In this document: piece by piece, positions 1-10,200 of the stretch | Numbering within the stretch: position 1 is the first letter of the stretch | How the letters are laid out: each line of letters starts with the position of its first letter | Assembly (NCBI GenBank): GCA_021442155.1 | Contig: CM038223.1 | Span: forward strand, 29,238,983-29,302,982 | Direction of reading: 5' to 3' | DNA length: 64,000 bases | DNA from: Cymbidium sinense | Taxonomy: Eukaryota > Streptophyta > Magnoliopsida > Asparagales > Orchidaceae | Program-made: the position numbers and the translations under genes | Notes under the pieces: model-generated | The model's database searches: none | The model's input: the letters and a program-made list of their open reading frames with translations, nothing else | What the model was told of the DNA's origin: nothing

Positions 1-700
1 TAAGTGCTTCGATCAATCACATAATAATTAAAATGCAATGAGCACTAGCTTTAGATGTTCACTACCTAGATAAAAGTGTAGTACTCCTACAAGGATACAA
101 TGAAAAAAGATAACTAACCTTGGGGTCTCTTATTTTACCCATATGTTTCGAGAAACTATACACAAAAGCTAAATTCCATGTGATTGAAGCCAAAGTTGCT
201 TACAAAGTGCTCCTTGGTAGGCCATGGATTCATGAATATGGCATATTACCTTCAAATCTTCACCAATGTATGAAATATATTCAAAATGGTGAAGTACATC
301 AAATTGATGGAGACATGAATCCATTCTTGATACATGAGAGCAAGATTTATGATGATGCCTAGTACTTCATGCCTAAGAAAGTAGAGGAAGTCAATTCCCA
401 AAAGCAAATTGCTTCACTTATCGAACTAATGCTAAAAAAATGATGATCTAAAAGGTGTAGCAAGAAATTAAAGCAACTCAACATAATTCCCCACCTTGGT
501 AGTAAAACTGAGGATGATGAAGAGGAGTTAGTACTTTATCACCCTAAGAAAGTCACAGCTAGCCAAAAGAAAGAGGAAGCTAGTACTAGTAAAGTGGCAA
601 AGTAATTAAAGGAAACTCATGTTTCTCTAATAAGGGTACCAGGATTCCAAATTTCCAATAAGGCTATAAAAATAACTATTGTGCAAAAGCACATGTAAGA
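1..700 (+). pseudogene. Gypsy protease-region remnant
   Basis: From about position 120 the plus strand reads SLILPICFEKLY, then VAYKVLLGRPWIHEYGILPS and LHQCMKY, the stretch just after the active site of the aspartic protease in plant gypsy polyproteins. The same frame runs open to a TAG at 361, and after it reads on as a charged linker with KKVEEVNSQKQIAS. The protease would process the Gag-Pol polyprotein inside the virus-like particle. The catalytic DTG triad is not seen; the first 120 bases are broken by stops. The identification rests on the LLGRPWIHEYGILPS wording. Confidence 0.75.
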
Positions 701-819
701 GCATTATCAAATTTAAGAAGTGAGAAAATATAATAGCTAAAATTGTATATGTCCCTCTTAGAAGAAGTTATAATGAATGTGGGTTTCTTTTCTACAAGAT
801 TGAAGAGTAAACCCCAAAT

Positions 820-1300
820 CCCACACAAATGTTGCTGGAAGAAGAAGATTTTAAGGAAGAAGATATTTCAATAGTGATTCCTTAGTATTTCTCGCCAACT
901 CTAAGGAAATTGGTTAAAACTAACATTCAGTCTATATAATCAAGCATTCAAGCTCAGTTGTTTAAGAGGTTCTCGCAAAAGGATAATACCCAAAATCCTA
1001 TAAGATTTGGGAAGTTTTCCAAATGGGGATTAGGATATATTACCTCAATATCTACTTCAATGAGTTCATGTTATACCATATTGTATAAAGAAAAAGCCCC
1101 TGCGAAAACTATAGAGGAACATAAGGACATTTCATGTGAAAATCTAAATATACTTGAAGATGAATTCATCTTTTATCTCAAAGAGTCCCTAAGAGAATTC
1201 AAGGAAAGAAATCAAGCCACTATAGATGAACTATAAGAAATTAACCTGAGTACTAAAGAGGAACCTAGGCCAACCTTTATTAGTGCTAAAGTCACACAAA
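820..1300 (+). pseudogene. Gypsy linker between protease and reverse transcriptase
   Basis: A 92-residue open stretch at 958-1236 and its flanks keep the frame of a polyprotein linker. Read through a TAA at 1234, the frame continues into the phrase LEELKALLYEYKDFLAWNY at about 1307-1366, which in gypsy elements sits just before the RT fingers. It has no enzymatic motif of its own. I infer its identity from position and from the run into the RT module. Confidence 0.6.
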
Positions 1301-2340
1301 AAAGACTAGAAGAATTAAAAGCACTACTCTATGAATACAAGGATTTTCTTGCATGGAATTATAATGGAATGCCAGGCCTATGGCCAGATGTGGCCATATA
1401 TAAGCTTGCCATTAAACCTAATGTATAGCCTATAAAGTAATCACCAAGGCAAATGCAATTAGATACTAAAGAGCAAGTGATCACTAAAACCAAAAATCTC
1501 ATCAAAATAAGATTCAACCGAGAAGAAAAATATGCTAATTGGATTGTCAATATTGTCATAGTAAGAAAAAAGAACAGACAAATTTGTATCTGTATTGATT
1601 TTAGGGACTTAAATAAAGCATGCCCAAAAGATGACTTCCACTATCCAATGCATAACTCATGGTAGACAACATGTCAAACTATCATATATTTTCCTTCATG
1701 GATGGTTCATTGGGTAAAACTAAATTAAAATGGCTTTGAAAGACGAAAGGAATACATCCTTATGCACATCGATCATTATATATTATTATAAAGCAATGCC
1801 ATTTGGCTTGAAAATATTGGCACTACATACGAAAGGGAAATCACTTACATCTTCGATGACCTCATACATAGATATGTTGAATTTTACATTGATGATTTGG
1901 TTGCCGAGAGCAAGAAGAAAAGTGAGCATATAAGTGACTTAAGAGTTGTATTTAATAGAATTAAAATTTTCAAGTTAAAGTTGAATCTATTAAAATACAC
2001 TTTTAATGTGACTTCTAGAAAATTCTTTGGCTTTATTGTGCACCATAAATGGATTGAAATTGATCCCTCTAAAGTAAAAGCAATAATAGAAATGCCAATG
2101 CTTTAGACTTTAAAGCAAGTAGCTCACAATAAGGAAAATTGGCTTACATTAGAAGGTTCATTTCTAATCTTTTAGGGAGGTGTAATCCTTTTGCCTAACT
2201 GATGAAAAAAGAAGCATTTTATATGGGATGATGCTTGTCAAGAAGCATTTGATAGCATAAATAATATCTGTTACGTTCCCTAATTCTAGTAGCTCTAATA
2301 ATGAGAAATCCATTTATATTATATACGATAGGCTTGGAAG
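1300..2340 (+). pseudogene. Gypsy reverse transcriptase remnant
   Basis: The RT would copy element RNA into cDNA. Motifs in order: FNREEKYANWIVNIV and VRKK at about 1513-1570, CIDFRDLNKACPKDDF at about 1592-1638, AMPFGL at about 1794-1812, the catalytic YIDD box at 1885-1896, then SEHISDLRVVFNRI and DPSKVKAIIEMP up to about 2097. From 2100 to 2340 the tether to RNase H is still readable in pieces (YIRRFISNL, GRCNPFA, MKKEA, NPFILYT). The YIDD box itself is intact, but at least four stops and several frame changes separate the blocks, so no active enzyme is possible. Many stops are TAG or TAA where the family has Gln or Trp. Confidence 0.9.
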
Positions 2341-2599
2341 GACATGATCTCTTTCAACATGCCTCGGCTGACATGTAGGATATAATAGGTTTCCCTATCA
2401 TAGACATTCCTATGAGTAGTGCATGCCTCTAGATCATGAGCTCTTTCAGTGTCTACTAGCTGGTCAGTATACGAGAGGTAGTCATGTATACTCTTCAAGT
2501 CTCCATCGTGCTCTAGGCCACTAGCAGAGATTATTCTAAGAGTGAAGATTAGGTAGTAGGAGATAGGGCACAATTACTATAAACACACAGCCTAAATGT

Positions 2600-4710
2600 T
2601 TCTTTAATGCATGCAGCAGTATGTTTACCTCATTTTGCACCATTAGAGGATCTAGTTGATACGCAATCTTATTCAACTGAAGAGTCATTCAGTATGAGAT
2701 TTGAGCCAGAAGAAAGTGTTAGTTTTTGGCAAATCTTAGTATGGAACATGGATTAGGAGCTATATTTAGTGGCCTTTATTGACACTTGGTTATGCTATTT
2801 TGTATTTCCATGACACTACTTACATGGATGGATTCATGCACATATATCAACAGCTTTCAGTTGTCCTGAGACATCATCCTACTTTAAAGACCAACATTTT
2901 TCCTTGATCATGTAGTTGAGCAGAGCTATAGTTTCCTTAGATAGAGATCAAATCTAAACCTTCATGTTTGCTCCATCATGCATAATGGATCGCTTTCAAA
3001 TCATTCATATATCATCCATTCATGGTCTACTTGCCTAAAGCTTAGGGAAAAGATTTATATATTCTCTCATTGATAGAGGAACACCATTGCTAGTATCATG
3101 GTCAGGATATAGAAGCATAGTAGAAAACTTATTGGGCTACTACCTACTTGGCATTATTACAAGGATCAAGACTTTATGATATTGAAGAGATACAATCCCA
3201 ATAGGGTGGCTAGGTAGTACAGCTTCGCTCAGGCTATGCTCGTATATGGACTACCACAGAAATTGGACATAATAGATACTCATTCTCTAGGGATACTCCC
3301 ACTGCCCATTCATTTAGCAACAACATCTATAGCATGGCTTTCTTACTCCACCTAGGGACTAGTTCAGGTTTCTGTATAGCTTTATAGGAGACTTACATAA
3401 AAGTTAGTCACCTATGACTACTATGGATTCATCATACATACTTTTTCTTCTTGGATCCAGGCTTCTCTATATATAGTCATAGATTGGGGAGAGCTAGATA
3501 AATATGAAATTTATATTCCCCCCAACATGTGACTCATACTCTAAAGAGAACATCAAATGAGCTGGGTAGCAGTAGGAAGCAATGATGAAAGGCTTCATCA
3601 ACTCAGGAGAGAGATGATAGAGATATTCACCATCTCATGATAGTCGATCATGATATGAGAGTAGCAATGATAGATGATCTTACTTATATTCCCATCCCAC
3701 CAGTAGAAATTGAACCACCCGCAGGATAGATGGACAATGATCTCATGCTAGTATTATCGACAGATGCTAGTGCTACTTCCCAGGATCTACTTAAAATGTT
3801 AACAATGACCATATGCATTTAGAAGAAGACCCACACACAGAGGAATCTATCACTCCAATGATTAGTCATGAGCCACTCTCATTAGATTCAATTTGGTTGA
3901 TAGTGAGCACCACTCAAGATGATTTTTAAGATATTGATTCCTATGTACAGAGTCATCATATTCCTAGCTTGATAGATATAGCTCATAAGCTATCTAGTTT
4001 GGTGATATTATGCTCCATCTATAGGATACACCATAGGCCCTCATATTCATTATATTGTAGGTCTTCAAAGAGCCTACTCCATATAGTGATGGCATTACGA
4101 TATCTACTTTTGAGTGTTGATTCAAAAGTCTTGCCTAAGATTTCTATCTTCTATGTGGAAGCAAACTCTTTATTAGATTGTGTTGCAGCCTTAGGTCTTG
4201 AAGCAAGAGAGGCACAAATTTAGGAATCCCTATGCAAAGATGTTGAGTTTAGGATATTCTCATTACACATTACTTATCAAGAGGTCTCGCTAGATACAAT
4301 CACTATTATAGAGACTTCACTCAGCACTACTTAATATCAAGTCTCTCTAGTTCATCAAGCCTCAAGCATAGCCTTAAAGCATTGAGATTATATTAGAAGA
4401 ATTATCTAGAGCACAAATTTAAGTCCTCAACATATTTACCGAATTGAGGGAATTACAAATGATGATATAGTAATTATTGCAAAGGAGATCTATAGTCAGA
4501 TAGGCTATCATAGTCATAAAGGAAGACTGCTCATAGATAGACGCTCAGGTGCCCAAACCTGAGAAGCTTCTTTCCTCATTAGTACATGACCAGGAAGAAA
4601 CCCTTTAGCATCTTCATAAAGCTAGGGAGAGGTAGTCTACTATGGTCTATAGAGCTCATATTGTCTTTATCTATATTTGAGAAATCAAGGCTAACCAATT
4701 GTAACTAAAA
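2600..4710 (+). pseudogene. Plant mobile domain-like remnant downstream of gypsy RT
   Basis: No integrase is recognised after the RT. Instead, degenerate protein-like text appears: LGYAILYFHDTTYMDGFM (2789-2840), RHHPTLKTN, then RYNPNRVAR at 3188-3214, FAQAMLVYGLPQ at about 3218-3256, and DWGELDKYEIYIPPNM at about 3482-3530. An RY(N/Y)PxRVARQFG phrase followed by a YGLP-type phrase is typical of plant mobile domain (PMD) proteins, which occur as host genes and inside gypsy and Mutator-type transposons. The codon after RVAR is TAG, readable as a decayed CAG (Gln). Frames change several times. The last kilobase (3969-4223 open, then scattered) could be the C-terminal tail. The PMD call is from motif memory and is tentative. 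Confidence 0.45.
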
Positions 4711-5235
4711 TTTTTTTATGTCACTAATATACATGATCAATGATAGTGATTAAAAGTTTTTCAAAAGATTATATATTTTCTCTTTTAATTATATTACTGC
4801 ATATAATGAGAAGAAAAAGAAGAATGATGAAATGAATAATAAATGACAAAAGAACAATTACAATAGAAAAAAAACACCCCATTGGAGGGAATTACTTGTA
4901 AAAAGAGAAGAGCATCCCCCTAACTCTCTCTTCTTCTTCCACTCACTCTCTCTAGTCTTCTTTCCTACTTGTTGTGTTCTTAGTTCTTGTGATTTATGCA
5001 TTTTAAAAGCATGCTTTCCACTGCTACATGAATGATCTCCTGTCCACTCCACGTAAAAGATTTTTAAAATAACATTTCTTTTATGCAATTTTCTCTTTGA
5101 AAATTATGTTTAACCAAATTTTGATCATCAATCTTAGATCTAGTGAGAAATAGAAGAGCACATCTCTGTTGATCTTGGATCTAGAGTAGAAGAACACTCC
5201 CTAAGACTTAAAAACTCTATAATCTTGAATGTTCA
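4711..5235. other. No gene seen
   Basis: AT-rich sequence with CT-rich runs at 4915-4980. It contains an open stretch without recognisable protein content, and the words GAAGAGCA and GAAGAACAC recur here and in the next segment, so it probably belongs to the untranslated or LTR part of the neighbouring element. Confidence 0.4.
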
Positions 5236-5820
5236 AGACCTCCACCATTTAACTTGATTTCAGTGTGAGAAGAACACCCTCCCTCTGAAGATATTGGATC
5301 CAAAATAAGGGAGAAGAGTGCATTTGTACTGGAATAGGTAAAAATCTTATACTTCCAAAGCATTATGTCAACAAATTTCTATAAAAAACTCATCAAAACT
5401 TTCAAGAATTTGGCTTAATGTAGAGATTTCATCCCACAATGCTGAGGTGCTGAGGGCCAAAGCAGAAGCGCCAAGTTATTGGGAATGAAATTTTGAACGC
5501 TCTATGCATAACACCAAGGTGCTTCAAATCAGGAATTGTTGTGCTAAGATCTTAGGTCTTGTTGCAATTTTATTAGTGTTGAGGTGCTATCATCTAGCAT
5601 TGCAGTGCTAAGGTTTCAAGTTTCCTATCTCTTATGTAGCACTACAACGCCATCCTTTCAATGCTGAGGTGCTATGTCTTCCACCATTGAATTTTATTTC
5701 GGTGTGAAATAAAACCCTCCCTCCGTCGATTTTGTCTCTAGAACAATAAAGAAGTATGCTAATCCATTAAAAATTATGTAAAAATCTAACACTGCTAAGG
5801 CATTATGCTGGTAAAAATTT
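5236..5820 (+). repeat. Direct duplication, about 450 bp period
   Basis: A segment at 5236-5400 recurs at 5685-5820. Shared words in the same order are TCCACCATT, TCGGTGTGA or TCAGTGTGA, ACCCTCCCTC, TAAAAATCT and GGCATTATG or AGCATTATG. The two copies differ at many positions, so the duplication is old. The stretch between them consists of GAGGTGCT-type words described in the next entry. Confidence 0.65.
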
Positions 5821-6250
5821 TGAATCTTAGACATCAGCAAAATAATGCAATGGCATTATAGGTCCAACACCAAGGCATTGCGTCTTCAAGAAATTATGCT
5901 TAGGGAAGTATTTCATAGTGTCATGGTGCTGGTATCTTAGTGCCATAGCATTGGTATCCCAATGTCGAGGTGCTATAAGTATAGGGCGAGGCACTACAAA
6001 TTCCTCTGGAAATCTAAGCTTAGGCAGGCATCTCATAACACCATGGCACTAGTATCCCAACATCGAGGCACTGTATTTCCACACATTAATAATAATATTA
6101 AAACATTTATAATTTAATCTAAATTATACCTCACATCTCCATGGTGCTATAAATATGGCATCGAGGCGCTGAACTCTCAAGTTTCTGAATCAATTATTTT
6201 AGCTTAATAGTGTTGAGGCACTAGTTTACCAATGCGATGCACTGTGCCCC
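5440..6250. repeat. Degenerate array of GAGGCGCT-type words, block 1
   Basis: The same short phrase recurs every 30-60 bases in slightly different form: CTGAGGTGCT, CACCAAGGTGCT, GTTGAGGTGCT, TGTCGAGGTGCT, CATCGAGGCACT, CATCGAGGCGCT. It is commonly paired with CATGGCACT or CATGGTGCT and GGTATCCCAA. Nearly all differences are C/T or G/A, as if one CpG-containing word near GCCGAGGCGCTG had decayed by deamination. The block lies on the 3' side of the minus-strand pseudogene at 6.7-7.6 kb. Confidence 0.65.
5889..6072 (+). repeat. Tandem duplication of about 118 bp inside block 1
   Basis: The segment starting AGAAATTATGCTTAGGGAAG at 5889 is repeated from about 6007 as GGAAATCTAAGCTTAGGCAG. Each is followed by a (G/C)CATCTCATA-like word, a CATGGCACT-like word, GGTATCCCAA and a TCGAGGCACT-like word. 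This is the clearest pair of units in the array and shows that it grew by tandem duplication of units longer than the 10-base word. Confidence 0.65.
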
Positions 6251-6349
6251 TAATGTTGAGTAGAAATTTTTTGTACTAAAAAGGATTTATTTTTCTTAGA
6301 GCATTACACAAACACAAATGAGTAGAAATGAGAAAAAACACATCTTTAT

Positions 6350-6600
6350 TAAATAAAAAATTATATCAAAAAATTATTATAATAAAAATCAAAAAAAGAA
6401 GAAGAGAAGATATCATACAAAATAAAAAATGAAAAGAGAAGAAGAAAAAAAGGGGGAACTAGTAGTGTAATCATCCGCTCCTCTTCAATTTTTGGCTCTA
6501 ATGAGATAGCTACATAAGGGGGATATTGAGACACCACAAGAAAAGAAGCCTGACTTGGATCTCCAAAACCATAATTTTCAAACATATGGACCATTGCTAT
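6350..6600 (-). pseudogene. Putative C-terminal tail of the minus-strand plant-transposon ORF
   Basis: The minus strand is open from 6594 to 6361: about 37 mixed residues (containing YGFGDPSQASF and YPPYVAISLEPK), then a Phe/Leu/Ser-rich end encoded by a pyrimidine run (purine-rich on the plus strand at 6390-6455). It lies downstream of the Transposase_32-like remnant, with about 160 bases of broken frame between. A tail of the same protein is a reasonable reading, but the low-complexity end gives no independent evidence. Confidence 0.3.
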
Positions 6601-6756
6601 ATTGATCTAGGGCATATAGGAAAATTGCTTATGTTGATGATCCATGAGATAATCATACTTTTTTTCTAATGTCCACTGCCCATAGCTACTCTCACCCACC
6701 TCTCTCCTTAAATTTAAGATTTGATCATTTAAGGGTTTAGAGGATTAGGGTTGAGG

Positions 6757-7573
6757 TCATGGGGCATGTGAGCTCTCCCCCACTTCATATCTCAAGCCAA
6801 ACCCCTCAATAAGCCTTTTTATTAGAGGAGCCTTTTGAATAAGAACTTCTTCATCAAGCTCCCCTAACGGACCCGACACATTGCACAGATAATAGATAAG
6901 AGAAGGATGACCATATCCTACAATAGTACTTCCCTTAAGCATATTGTAAATAAAATTATAACTAATATTTCCTATATCAATTGTAAATCCCTTTTGAATT
7001 ACAAAATTCAAAATGGTCCTATCCTTAATTACTTCACTAATATAACTAGTGGACATCAGCTTAGCAGAAATTAAATAGTGTCAATTCTTAGATTGCATTA
7101 TTAAGTTGGAGGCAAGAAAGTTTATAATCCTTTCCTCCCATCATTTTCACTAGATGTTGGCATTCTAGTAGCGAGAAAACTATGAATTTCATTAAAATCA
7201 AACTACTCATTATAGTAGGAAAGATAATTATCATATGCCATATTTGGCAATTCATATTATGCATCGATAATAGTGCTACCAAAATGTACCAGTTTCTCAT
7301 AAATGATAACCTTATTGTTCTTTTGCTCCATCATGTTGGCAATGAACTCTTGCATCATGGGGACAACATAGGAACTATTCTGGTAAGCCAGCTTTGCCCA
7401 ACCGTGTCCATTGATTACTCTTACTCTCCCACCTGAGTTGTAGAAGCTCCTTTCTGGGATGAGATGCTTGTGGGTGAGGTCATGTTGATACCTCTCTTCA
7501 TCATCCATTCTATAAACCTATTAGCCTCACTTGAAGTAGCCCTCCTCTTGCTAACGAACCTCTTAAGCGACAT
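6757..7573 (-). pseudogene. Transposase_32-like plant transposon protein, frameshifted
   Basis: The best start is the ATG at 7573-7571 (MSLKRFVSKRRATSSEANRF). The frame must change near 7508 to continue as DDEERYQHDL, IPERSFYNSGG and INGHGWAKL to about 7257, change again for MAYDN, and then run as SYISEVIKDRTILNFVIQKG to GPLGELDEEVLIQKAPL in the frame ending at 6757. Blocks of the type ERGF..., ...GW.KF and ...GFPSLIT.LC...GV are what I recall of the 'putative plant transposon protein' domain found in gag-like ORFs of plant elements; its molecular role is not established. At least three frames are needed for one domain. GAGGCGCT-word arrays lie on both sides. Confidence 0.6.
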
Positions 7574-7670
7574 GGTTATTTCTTTAGTATGGGAGAAAGT
7601 TGAAAGAATGAGATAGAGATATCTAAATAAAGGAGAATGTGTAATGAAAAAATCCTATAGCCCAAGGGTT

Positions 7671-7678
7671 TATTTATA
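7671..7678 (-). promoter_or_regulatory. TATA box upstream of the 7.57-kb pseudogene
   Basis: The minus strand reads TATAAATA here, about 100 bases upstream of the ATG at 7573. This spacing would put the start of transcription near 7640 and give a short pyrimidine-rich leader. The placement fits a plant Pol II promoter, but AT-rich DNA produces such words by chance. Confidence 0.4.
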
Positions 7679-7679
7679 A

Positions 7680-8260
7680 ACTAGGCATAGCGTTGTTGTG
7701 CCACATTTGGGCTCCAAGGTGCTAAGCTCTTAAGTTCTGGAATAAGATCCAATGCCATAGCACTCACATGCAGCACCAAGGCACTGGTCAGCTCATCAAG
7801 TTAGTTACTGTGCTAATCAAAAAGGGTATTCATTTTCATTAATTTTATAATCCAAAAATGTGTTAGGCATTGATGCAGAGCCTCGGTGCTCTAATACAAT
7901 GCCACAATGAAGGTGAAAATGTTAGTCCTTTTATTTATAGGGCCTATCAGTTTGCCATCTTTTCTGGAATAACCTCTGATTGCACCGTGTTGCCATATGA
8001 TTAATGCTAAGGCACTAGTCAACTAGTCAACCTGAATAAACAAAGTAAATAAATATAACATTAACACTGTAGTGTTAAATTTTTAGGGTCAAGGCACTGC
8101 TCCTTTCTTTTTTATACATAAATACTTGCCCTAAATTACTACTATACTAGTCAGTCAATGCCAATGCACCAATTTAGCATCACTATCAAGTGCCTGGGTC
8201 TTATATTTCTAGTGTTGAGACACTATTTTAATAACATTTAGGTACCATATTTTTAGCATC
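7680..8260. repeat. Degenerate array of GAGGCGCT-type words, block 2
   Basis: The same words as in block 1, in more divergent form: CTCCAAGGTGCT, CACCAAGGCACT, AGCCTCGGTGCT (the opposite orientation), GCTAAGGCACT, GTCAAGGCACT, GTTGAGACACT. The block lies directly upstream of the TATA box of the minus-strand pseudogene and forms the left part of a longer repeat that recurs near 59.3 kb. Confidence 0.55.
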
Positions 8261-9250
8261 TATGTGTTTGATTAAAATAAAGCTAAATTACCTGCATGTG
8301 CCCTGACACATGAATTAAAAATCTAAATTAAATATTTGAGGATAGTGCATGGGTTAATTTCTCAATTAGATCTCATGATTGGGTCCAAGTCAATAAAACC
8401 TAATCATTCCCAAATGATGACTGTGTTGGTTGTAAAATTCATTTGAAGGGGATATATTCAATTAAGTTCATCATTCAAAATTACTTAAAGTAAACATTGA
8501 TAAACCCATCCATCATTATTTATAAAGGATGGTAAGCTAAGAAAATCTTTGTTCACATATATCGAATGTCAAATTACATATATCTATGTTCATACCCAAA
8601 TAATCACATGCGATAAAGACATGGCATGTGTCCTCTATCTGCATGATTTTGCTACCAAATGGCACCACATGAAATGTGGATATGGCCAGAACCCTCTTTC
8701 TAGGTGGCTTAACTTCTATATGGGTCCAATATTTGGTCATGATAATAGTCAGTATGTTCCTTAATGGCTTTGTGCCTTGAGCCATGAATTATAAAATATA
8801 TTTAATAAAAAAATGCTTTCTGTCAGTTAAAGTTGACTTAAAATTTGTCACCTTAAATAAATACCACCCCAGGTCTACAAGAACACCTTGGATGATGCAA
8901 CCCTTAGCTGTTGATAAGAATTCTTCAATCAGGAGCTATTTTCACTAGGTAAGTAGTCTAGGGACCATGATAACCAGGATGACGAAACCTATTCTTGATT
9001 GGGCATGTCATCATCCCCCCAATATAAACTTTAAGTTAAATAATAATTATTTATTCCATATTATACACACTACTAGACACTAATGCATATCATATATGTT
9101 TATTTTCAACCTTAATTGAGAGTGCTCTCTTACGATGGTAAGAGGGATAATTAATTATGAAGGCTTGCATTTATAGGAATTAGAACCCCAACACTAAACA
9201 ACTAACATATTATTAGGGGATATTTGCTTTAATATATATCAATCTGCCTC
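7680..9250 (+). repeat. Dispersed repeat, copy 1 (second copy at 59.3-60.15 kb)
   Basis: Several blocks occur in the same order here and at 59300-60150: GTCAACTAGTCAACC (8022 and 59325), GATAACCAGGATGACGAAAC (8970) against ATAACGACAGTCCCGGGATG plus ACGGAACC (59890), and GAGAGTGCTCTCTTACGATG with TAAGAGGGATAATTAATTAT (9118) against GAGAGTACTCTCTTACTATG with TAAGAGGAGTAATTAATTAT (60026). It is probably LTR or untranslated sequence of one element family. From 8260 to 8880 I see nothing else in it. Confidence 0.65.
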
Positions 9251-9631
9251 ATAAAAAATATGCTCCTACCCATCTCATCAAAGTTGGTGGTAGAGAGCAT
9301 CCTTAAAGGTGTTTATTCTGTGCTATGCCATTAGACTAGCTGGATCCACATGGATATAGCTCAAAAGTTGTGAAGACCTTGGGTTTATTTATAGTTGTTT
9401 GATCAAAGTTTGGATGGTCAAGATTAAATCTACTATTTCTTAAAGGATTTAAATCAGATTATGTGGCTAGATCAGAGTTGTATATTCCAAATAGAAAGAA
9501 CAGTTGGTGCAAATTTTATCCCTATTATAGCTGGTAAGAACCACGGATCATCTGCATTTCATAGCCAAAATTCAATGATCTATGAAGGATTTCAATACAT
9601 TTTTCATTGCAAAATGATCAAGACTACATTT

Positions 9632-9662
<31 letters not shown>

Positions 9663-10200
9663 GGTCTGATCTCACTTGAGAAAAAATGTCCTTCACAAAA
9701 GACCAAGCTGAATTCAATAGGAGGTCAGATTGGAGACATACCTTACTAGCATCAATCCTTAGCAGTGAAAATTTTTTGAGAAGCTTCGTGGGGATGTGGT
9801 GAGCCTCTATGTGTAAATAATTGGATTTCCTCCTTACTAATTGCTCTATAGGCCAAGCTCCTCCTATTCTCCAATAACTTTGGTCAAAATCAGCCACATC
9901 GGTGGCATGGGAACCAGGGAAATGGTGCTTTCTTCTTTTTTTCACTTGAGGACAGTGTGTGAATTCTCAAAATAGCTTAAGAAAGTTTCTCCTTTTTCCA
10001 TGAGTGGTCAAGAGCTATATAGGGAGGAAGTTAGTTTAGATTTTTTTTCATGTTGATTTCCACCCTTAGGGGTTAGCTCCATGGCATAGTGAACTGATTG
10101 GGATAACTCCTAATTAACTAGGATGATGAGTGGAGGAGGAATGGAGGAAGCATCTTAGAATGGGGAGGATTTATCTTCATGTTCCGCACTTTCCCATGGC
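9251..10200. other. No gene seen; contains a TA microsatellite
   Basis: A 104-residue minus-strand open stretch ends in the TA run at 9634-9662, but it matches nothing I know and its last residues are an Ile/Tyr alternation produced by the microsatellite. The region is slightly less AT-rich than its surroundings and may be part of an LTR retrotransposon leader. Confidence 0.4.
9634..9662. repeat. (AT)n microsatellite
   Basis: An uninterrupted alternation of A and T of about 28 bases. Such runs are length-variable in plants. Confidence 0.95.

Larger units (their letters stand above)
1..4710 (+). mobile_element. Degenerate Ty3/gypsy retrotransposon, internal region
   Basis: The segment reads, with many stops and frame changes, as a protease-region remnant, a linker and a reverse transcriptase in gypsy order, followed by a second protein remnant resembling a plant mobile domain. 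The wording of the polymerase (FRDLNKACPKDDF, a YIDD box, then FIVHHKWIEIDPSKVKAI) is that of the large plant Tat/Athila-type elements; that lineage assignment is from memory of the family. No primer-binding site, integrase core or matched LTR pair was recognised, and the 5' part lies outside the window. The left limit is the window edge and the right limit is where protein-like reading fades. It is a non-functional fossil. Confidence 0.8.

Noticed and set aside
3969..4223. Independent 84-residue gene
   Set aside because: It sits inside the decayed coding remnant that follows the gypsy RT and has no start context or complete domain.
8537..8785. Overlapping open frames on both strands
   Set aside because: Neither reading resembles a protein family; the region is part of a dispersed repeat whose second copy at 59.3 kb does not keep the frame.
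9631..9945. 104-residue minus-strand open frame
   Set aside because: Its end is made by the AT microsatellite and the remainder resembles no known family; no conserved context supports it as a gene.
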